A DNA stretch of 7,991 bases from Candidatus Levyibacteriota bacterium. Lineage in GTDB: Bacteria; Patescibacteria; Microgenomatia; Levybacterales; UBA12049. Positions 1-6,200 of this stretch are shown one piece after another (the first letter of the stretch is position 1; each line of letters opens with the position of its first letter). The notes below the pieces were generated by a model. It was not told the origin of the DNA, did no database searches, and saw nothing but the letters and a program-made list of their open reading frames with translations. The position numbers and the translations under genes are program-made. The stretch spans positions 1 through 7,991 of the forward strand of contig PPGL01000004.1 in NCBI GenBank assembly GCA_003173915.1, written 5' to 3'.

Positions 1-62
1 AAACTCATGTGTGTAAGATCCCTCCACTCTCCTTCGACAAGCTCAGGATCGGTCGGGATGAC
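1..62. repeat. Right part of a REPIN-like composite repeat, cut by the window edge
   Basis: This stretch matches positions 3138-3199 at 59 of 62 bases; the differences are at positions 9, 10 and 35. It contains the recurring arm GATCC...CTTCGACAAGCTCAGGATC and ends in GGGATGAC. In the 3073-3199 copy this half is preceded by an inverted GTCAT...GAATCT arm, so the missing left half probably lies outside the window. It sits 26 bases beyond the stop codon of the minus-strand gene at 89-763, just as its twin sits 31 bases beyond the stop of the gene at 3231. No T-run follows the possible stems, so I do not call it a terminator. Confidence 0.8.
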
Positions 63-88
63 AAAGTTTCTTCCGTTTCTAATTAACG

Positions 89-763
89 CTACATATGAAA
101 CAGTCCATCTTTTTTTGCTTGTTCGAGTGCTTGTAACACCAAATCTTCATGATCTTGTGTGTTAATCATTTTCCCTAGTACCTTTTCTACAATTGTCACC
201 ACAACTTTTGAGACCGCTTTATCGACTTTGTCCATTTGCCCTTTTTTGTATGCATCAACTTCTCCTCGTGCTTTGGCAAATTCTTCTGCAACTAATTTAT
301 CGAGCACATCGCGATGAACAACAAGTTCTTTTCGAAGTGTTTCTCGAAAGGCGTTGACCTCTGTTGTTCCAACTTGTCCAATGGAATCTGTTGCATTTTT
401 CATTGTGGCAACGGCTTCTTGGGTCACTTGCTCGAGTGCATCTTGATATGACTGAACGACAGCTGCAGATTCTTTTGCTATATCGCGGTCAAATTCTTTT
501 GACGCGTGGCTTTTAATAAATTGAGTGTCGTTGAGTAATCCTTTTGCTTGGACTGAGGCTTGTTTAATAATATCTCGAGCCTGTTGATGTGCTTGGTGAA
601 TAATTCGTTGATAAGCAGAAAGTGTTTCTTCTTCTGTATCAATAATTTTGCTTTCTTTGTAATAGGCGTACAGAAAGTACAACAAGGTTGCACCAATCAG
701 CACAAAAAATGCTGTAATCAGCGGCGTTGGCAGCGATGATACTATGGACAGAATAGTATTCAT
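89..763 (-). CDS. Membrane-anchored coiled-coil protein resembling ATP synthase F0 subunit b
   Basis: The protein has 224 residues. A short N-terminal segment is followed by one membrane helix at about residues 12-36 (LPTPLITAFFVLIGATLLYF...), then a long Ala/Gln/Glu/Lys-rich helix, probably coiled coil, at about 40-190. The last 45 residues (AVSKVVVTIVEKVLGKMI, then NTQDHEDLVLQALEQ) resemble the C-terminal end of bacterial F0 b subunits, where a helix ending in VLGK/IL.K is followed by a D..H..L...L.Q pattern. F0 b is usually about 150-170 residues, so the stalk here is some 60 residues longer. In F0, b is N-out with a cytoplasmic stalk that binds F1. I chose the ATG at 763; a TTG start at 805 would add 14 residues encoded by repeat DNA. 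No clear Shine-Dalgarno site precedes it. It lies 75 bases after a c-like gene, in the order of an atp operon, and may be co-transcribed with it. It could instead be an unrelated single-pass coiled-coil protein. The gene itself is secure; the b-like relation is moderate. Confidence 0.72.
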   Translation of the reverse strand: MNTILSIVSSLPTPLITAFFVLIGATLLYFLYAYYKESKIIDTEEETLSAYQRIIHQAHQQARDIIKQASVQAKGLLNDTQFIKSHASKEFDRDIAKESAAVVQSYQDALEQVTQEAVATMKNATDSIGQVGTTEVNAFRETLRKELVVHRDVLDKLVAEEFAKARGEVDAYKKGQMDKVDKAVSKVVVTIVEKVLGKMINTQDHEDLVLQALEQAKKDGLFHM

Positions 764-838
764 ATAATTAAGCGTAAAGGGTAAAGCGTGAGGCGTAAAG
801 ATCAAAAACTTTACGCTTGCCGCTTAACGCTAGACGCT
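764..838. repeat. Spacer with AAGCGTAAAG-type short repeats and a hairpin
   Basis: The 75 bases between the c-like and b-like genes consist largely of variants of GCGTAAAG and its complement CTTTACGC. The strongest structure pairs 791-800 with 809-818 (GCGTAAAG...CTTTACGC core, extended by one G-T and one A-T pair) around an 8-base loop. Related text occurs at 3210-3233 beside the stop of the giant gene (AACGCTTGCCGCTT) and at about 2974-2986 (GTAAAGCGTGCCGCT), so this is a dispersed short repeat rather than a one-off. It starts right at the TAA of the c-like gene and could affect readthrough or RNA stability, but no terminator T-run is present. Confidence 0.6.
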
Positions 839-1784
<946 letters not shown>

Positions 1785-1828
1785 AAAACAGTGTGCAGTT
1801 CCACTCTTCTTGCTATGTACTATTTTTT

Positions 1829-1866
1829 GGGATTGCCACGCTCTCTTTGATCGCTCGCAATGACAA
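1829..1866. repeat. Single REP-like element of a second type (GGGATTGCCACG...CGCAATGAC)
   Basis: The sequence GGGATTGCCACGC...GATCGCTCGCAATGACAAG has the same layout as the other repeats (a GAT/ATT-containing start, a GC-rich middle, an end in AATGACAA) but a different core. ATTGC near the start and GCAAT near the end are inverted repeats. It lies about 30 bases beyond the stop of the pentapeptide-repeat gene. I see nothing else identifiable in 1785-1896. Confidence 0.55.
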
Positions 1867-1896
1867 GAATTTCATTAATGATTTCTGAGGAGAGAA

Positions 1897-2673
1897 TTAG
1901 AAGTGACCGACGCAGGTTCCGCCGTCGCTATTGGACTTGGTTCCATCTGGACAGGTTACGTTATTCCATGTAACACCTGTTGTATTTGCACTAGACATAT
2001 TTTGTGCTCCTGAAAAATTGTCACCAGTAAATGTTGTGTCTGTGAAATTGGCACCTTGAAGGTTGGTATTACTAAAATCAGAGCTTGAGAAATTGCTATT
2101 TGAGAAATTGGCATTTGTTAAATTTGCGCTTGCAAATTTAAGATTGGTAACACTTCCTAAAAATCCTCCAACGTCCTTAATATTACTGAAATCTGATCCT
2201 GTGAGATTGGCATTATTAAACTGATCATAGGAAAAAAATGCATTTTTAAAAATTACTCCTGATAAGTCTGCTCCAGTAAAGTCACTATTTTGAATTTGAG
2301 AACCAGAAAAATCCTTACCTTTAAAAGCACTTGCAAATGGAGCTAACTCACAGGTATTACATGCATATGGTAATCCGTTACCAGTTGAATTTCCTGCAGG
2401 ACCTGCAGGTCCTTGTGGACCTTGTTGATTCCAATCAAGCGAGGTTTCATTGTTTCGGCATGATGTACCAGAGGCGACAATGCGAAGATTGCCGTTTACT
2501 TTATCTACACAGCCATGAATAATAAAGTCGTTATTGCCTGCAAATACTTGTTGCATAACAAAAACAGCAACGACGCCCAAACAAAATGTAATTGCTCCAA
2601 TAATAAATGGGTGGAAATGGATAGGTCTCGTCTTTATTTTTACAGAGGACTTGCGGGCAGAGAGCTTTTTCAT
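1897..2673 (-). CDS. Exported or anchored pentapeptide-repeat protein with short collagen-like stretch
   Basis: The protein has 258 residues. A basic N-terminus (about 1-20, many Lys/Arg) leads into one hydrophobic helix at about 22-42, followed by QQVFA-GNN, which could be a signal peptidase site or leave the helix as an anchor. Residues 55-84 (GCVDK.NGNLRIV.....C..NET.L.WNQQ) form a module often seen ahead of collagen-like GPQGPAGPAG triplets (85-94). From about 115 to 235 there are roughly twenty pentapeptide repeats with Phe or Leu at every fifth position (DFSGS, DFTGA, DLSGV, NLTGS, ANLTN, NANFS, SDFSN, GANFT and others), expected to fold as a right-handed square beta-helix. The C-terminus, CPDGTKSNSDGGTCVGHF, carries two Cys that may pair. 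The ATG at 2673 was chosen because the longer ATG at 2763 lies inside a repeat. The role is unknown; its place between surface-protein genes suggests an envelope protein. Pentapeptide proteins that mimic DNA and bind gyrase are cytosolic, so that role is unlikely here. Confidence 0.82.
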   Translation of the reverse strand: MKKLSARKSSVKIKTRPIHFHPFIIGAITFCLGVVAVFVMQQVFAGNNDFIIHGCVDKVNGNLRIVASGTSCRNNETSLDWNQQGPQGPAGPAGNSTGNGLPYACNTCELAPFASAFKGKDFSGSQIQNSDFTGADLSGVIFKNAFFSYDQFNNANLTGSDFSNIKDVGGFLGSVTNLKFASANLTNANFSNSNFSSSDFSNTNLQGANFTDTTFTGDNFSGAQNMSSANTTGVTWNNVTCPDGTKSNSDGGTCVGHF

Positions 2674-2681
2674 GGCTATAT

Positions 2682-2715
2682 AACCAGTATGGACTGGTTT
2701 TGCTTGCCATGTCAA
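2682..2715 (-). promoter_or_regulatory. Promoter with palindrome overlapping the -10 (possible operator)
   Basis: On the minus strand a perfect TTGACA (2710-2715) is followed after 18 bases by CATACT (2686-2691, 4 of 6 to TATAAT). A perfect inverted repeat, AACCAGT-CCAT-ACTGGTT (2682-2699), covers the -10 and part of the spacer. It ends eight bases before the ATG at 2673. That position fits a repressor operator, or a hairpin at the very 5' end of the mRNA. No Shine-Dalgarno site is visible. Confidence 0.45.
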
Positions 2716-2736
2716 GAGGGAGTTGCTAAGTAAAAT

Positions 2737-2795
2737 GTCATTCTCGCGCAGACGGGAATCCATTTGTATAGATCCTCGATCGAGTCGAGAATGAC
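2737..2795. repeat. REPIN-like composite repeat with shortened spacer
   Basis: The left arm GTCATTCTCGCGCAGACGGGAATC (2737-2760) and the right arm GATCCTCGATCGAGTCGAGAATGAC (2771-2795) are inverted relative to each other. They are separated by CATTTGTATA, which resembles the last part (AATTTGTATGA) of the longer spacers in the other composites. The arm cores differ from the other copies; CTCGATCGAG inside the right arm is itself a 10-base palindrome. Confidence 0.65.
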
Positions 2796-2826
2796 AAATA
2801 GGAAGGTTGGGATGAAAAGTAAAGAA

Positions 2827-2851
2827 GATTCTTCACTACGTTCAGAATGAC
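2827..2851. repeat. Single REP-like arm
   Basis: GATTCTTCACTACGTTCAG followed by AATGAC has the arm layout GATyC...CAG-rATGAC. It lies 12 bases before the composite at 2864 and in the same relative position as the arm at 3036 before the composite at 3073. Confidence 0.6.
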
Positions 2852-2863
2852 AAACAGATGGGT

Positions 2864-2951
2864 GTCATCCCGACCGTAGTGGAGGGATCTCGCTCATCAG
2901 CGTACCTGTTTCAGTAATTTGTATGAGATCCGTCGACAAGCTCAGGATGAC
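2864..2951. repeat. REPIN-like composite repeat
   Basis: The left arm (2864-2890) runs from GTCATCCCGACC to GGAGGGATCT. The spacer is 2891-2926 (CGCTCATCAGCG...AATTTGTATGA). The right arm (2927-2951) is GATCCGTCGACAAGCTCAG followed by GATGAC. The outer ends GTCATCC and GGATGAC form a 7-base inverted repeat. The spacer shares CATCAG and AATTTGTATGA with the copy at 1692-1784. Confidence 0.75.
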
Positions 2952-3035
2952 AAACGCATTACTATCATATTGAGTAAAGCGTGCCGCTACGAAGTAGCAA
3001 GTACTTTTGGAGCAAAACACCTTCCCAGTGGAGAA

Positions 3036-3060
3036 GATCCTTCGTTTCACTCAGGATGAC
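3036..3060. repeat. Single REP-like arm
   Basis: GATCCTTCGTTTCACTCAG followed by GATGAC is another arm. Its core TTCGTTTCACTC replaces the more usual TTCGACAAGCTC. It lies 12 bases before the composite at 3073. Confidence 0.65.
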
Positions 3061-3072
3061 AACGATATGGAT

Positions 3073-3199
3073 GTCATTCCGAGCGCCCTGCCTGCCGGCA
3101 GGCAGGAAGTCGAGGAATCTTGCTCATCAGAGTTCCCAAACTCATTGGTGTAAGATCCCTCCACTCTCCTTTGACAAGCTCAGGATCGGTCGGGATGAC
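3073..3199. repeat. REPIN-like composite repeat containing a 20-base perfect palindrome
   Basis: The left arm (3073-3120) runs from GTCATTCCGAGCG to GTCGAGGAATCT and is interrupted by the perfect palindrome CCTGCCTGCCGGCAGGCAGG at 3087-3106. The spacer from 3121 (TGCTCATCAGAG...) leads to the right part (3138-3199), which is nearly identical to positions 1-62. The right arm is longer than in the other copies because GATCCCTCCACTCT is added before CTTTGACAAGCTCAGGATC and CGGTCGGGATGAC after it. Confidence 0.75.
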
Positions 3200-3230
3200 A
3201 AGAGTATCTTAACGCTTGCCGCTTTTCGCT

Positions 3231-6200
3231 TTACTGGTTTCCCACGATCCACCAGTCAAAGGTAATATTCTGTGTATCTGTGGTTGGGATGCTGACAGTA
3301 AAGCTGCCGTTGCCTTTGTAGGTGACAATAAGCTGTTTGGTTGTGACAGTTGTTGGAGTCACAAATACTTTCGATGCTGAATGCATGCTACTTGTATTTA
3401 CTGTGACACTAGTTTGTCCGGCAGTAATTGTACCTGAGCCAATGGTTGCATTTCCTTGTACATCAAGTGATTGTGTTTTGACAGTTGTTGCACTGAGGAC
3501 TCCAATTGTTGTGATATTTCCACCTGTGTCTATTGAGACTGCGCCGTTTTCAATATCTATTCCTTCAAGTGCATTTGCTTGTAACTTGAGTGTGTCACCA
3601 ACAGTATCGATTTCGCCATTTAAGCCATGAATTGCCAAGATACCTGTTTGGATGTCACCTGTTACTCCAAGGTCTGAAAGGGTTGTTCGGCCCAAAACAT
3701 TTAGCGTTCCAGAAATTGTTGCAGTGTCTGCTGTAAGAAGTGGGAAGTTACCACTCAGCTGTGCCGAACCAGTTGCACCTTGAGATGTTGCACCAGAAAC
3801 AAATGTTGGATCGTACCAGCCAATATTCATTGCGACGATAATGATTCCATCTGAGTTTGTACTGGTGAGCGCATGTCCAAGAATTTGGCCTGTGGTGATT
3901 GCTTTTTCGGCAGTTCCGGCAACAGCTGATGCTGTAATTGGATCGCCAGCTGTGATTGTTCCTGAAGTTGTTGCAACTTGTACAGATGTTTGACCCATCA
4001 TGCCAACAAGGACATAATTGGAATCATTTTCGTGATTTGCTCCGCCAACAAATGATGCATGATCAACAACAACACCAGCAATCTGTGTATTGTTGGTACA
4101 TGCAGTCACGCCACCTGTTGCTTGGTCAATACACACAACTTCTCCTGTGTTGAGGGTATCGCTTCCATTTGCTTTCTTGAAGTATTCTGCCATGGTTGTG
4201 TTGTTACTTGCGAATCGCACTCCTTGACCATCATGCAAATTAACAGAGCCCATTACTGCGCCTGCGGCATTTAAGAAGGTTGTGTAATCATTTGCTGCAT
4301 TTGGTTTGAGAGCAAGGCCATTATTAAGTTTTAATTGTCCAGAAACTGTTGCATCACCAGCAACATTTAAGCCAGTAGCCGAAAGCAAATTACTCACAGA
4401 GGCATTGATGAAGTTGCCAAGGTTTGCAAAAATATTGCCTGATTTTACTTGCCCAACAGTAATTGTGTGTGCTGCAAAGTCATTCTCTGTAACATTTCCT
4501 TGACCATCAACAACTGTGTATGACGAGTCTGTTGCAGTTGGGTCTGTAGCAATTGTTAAGTCTCCAGCTTTTGTAAAGGTAATTGGAGGAATTGCATAGG
4601 TTGCTCCGACAAACACCATGACTTTTCCAACATAGACATATGGAGCAGAGTAGGTTGGTGGTACTCCTGGGACATTTTGCGTTGGGACAGCAAAACAAGG
4701 GTTACTACTATTTGTTCCATCATCTGCTGGCCACTGACTATTTGCCTGATCCATAGAATCAACAACAGTACAAGAAGTTGTGTTCCAGGTTTCTGTCCCT
4801 TGGAGCGCACGCCCAACAATGTAACTTGGCTCTGTTTGTTTCATACCAAAACCTGCAAATTGGCTTGTTGCAATCGCATCGCCATTATGAATAGCGCCAT
4901 TGAGTGTTGTTACTTTAACAGGCACACGTCCATTAAGTGCAATTGGTGCAGCGTTGTATCCAGGGGTTGCTCCTCCAACAATTTGTGATGGGTGAGTGGA
5001 GACAACTCCCATAACTGCTGTATCATATGTAGCTGTTGAGGTTTGGACACCATTTGGAATTGATGGATCTTGTGTTACAACATCTCCTGGTTCAACTTTA
5101 TTTTGTGTTGGGTAGAGTTCGGCAATATCAGATGCAGTTCCAACTTCAGACAAAATCATATCAATACGGTCAACAGAAAGAGGTGTACCATTAACTTGTG
5201 TTTCTGCAGATGTACACACAGTATAGTATTCTTTATTTGTTGTCGCTATGTTATCAAGGAAGATAAATGATATTTCAGGAGAGTTTTGAGATTTTCCACC
5301 GGTAACAGTATCAACAGCTCCAATTTGCGATGTTCCAGCAGCACCGCTACACATACTATTACTATTAACACCATAACGATTTGTAGAATGAACCACACGA
5401 GCACCAATAAGATTTGGGTTTGTGACTCCGACGTCTGTAATCTGTATATGGACTTGAATGAGTACCTGGTCGGTTGATGTTGTAAGAGTAAATGCAGGAT
5501 CTTCTTGCGTGTAATCCCACATATCTCCACTATCGGTAGCTGATTTTGCGTTTGAAATAAGTATCTTAGATTGCTGTGTAAGATATGATTTCACAATACC
5601 AACAGTATTTCCACAAGAGAATCTCTTAGATGTTGAATCCCAAAGTATTTTTTGTGTACCTGACGTACAGTTAACAAGTCCAGCGCCATCGATACCGTAG
5701 ACATTGTCCAAGTGGAGAGTGCCAGAGATTGTTGCTCCAGAATTGTACCCTATTGTGTCACTTGTAATATTAGTATTTCCAATTTTAATCGGGCTTTGGA
5801 AAGTATTACCAATAGTTATTTGAGTTGATCCTCCAAGAGTTATTTGTCCTGTTGTTGAATTTCCAATAGTAAGATTTTGCATGTTGGTTGTTGCAATTGT
5901 TCCGTTTCCTGCAATATAGAGTGCATTATTTCCAGAATTTGCAGAGATGGAAGCTGTTGGCGTGCCGCTCGCGACATTGATAAATCCAAATCTTGCTGAT
6001 GTTGTTGCATTTCCTGTTGTTGTTGCACCAAGCAAGAAGTCTTCTGTTTGTGATTGTGGATAGAGTGCACCAAGATTATTGTTCCAATAATTTGCACCGG
6101 CTGTTGTCCAGGTGAGATTTCCAGCTGTATCTGTCTGGAGAACTTGATTAGAACCAGGTAATGCGTTTGGCCAGGTAAGTGTGTAGGAAGTTGTTGATGC

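Larger units (their letters stand above)
2674..3230. other. 557-base intergenic region filled with REP-like repeats
   Basis: This stretch between the giant gene and the pentapeptide gene holds no convincing gene. Open frames here translate repeat DNA in both directions. It contains composite repeats at 2737-2795, 2864-2951 and 3073-3199, single arms at 2827-2851 and 3036-3060, the promoter at 2682-2715 and a small GCTAC-GAA-GTAGC hairpin at 2986-2998. Two larger blocks have the same order: a single arm, 12 similar bases (AAACAGATGGGT at 2852-2863; AACGATATGGAT at 3061-3072), then a composite. This suggests local duplication or repeated targeting. Confidence 0.7.

Noticed and set aside
2674..2763. 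Longer start for the pentapeptide-repeat gene at 2763
   Set aside because: The first residues would come from repeat DNA (GGATTCCCGTC...GAATGAC), and the region contains a plausible promoter.
2986..2998. GCTAC-GAA-GTAGC hairpin as a terminator of the giant gene
   Set aside because: The stem is only five pairs, lies over 230 bases beyond the stop codon and has no T-run.
2737..3199. CRISPR array
   Set aside because: The repeats alternate in orientation, vary in length and have spacers that are themselves similar to one another, unlike a CRISPR array.
2865..3265. Small open frames in both directions across the intergenic repeats
   Set aside because: Their peptides are translations of REP-like DNA (for example LPAGRKS and LSFDKLR) and have no independent gene features.
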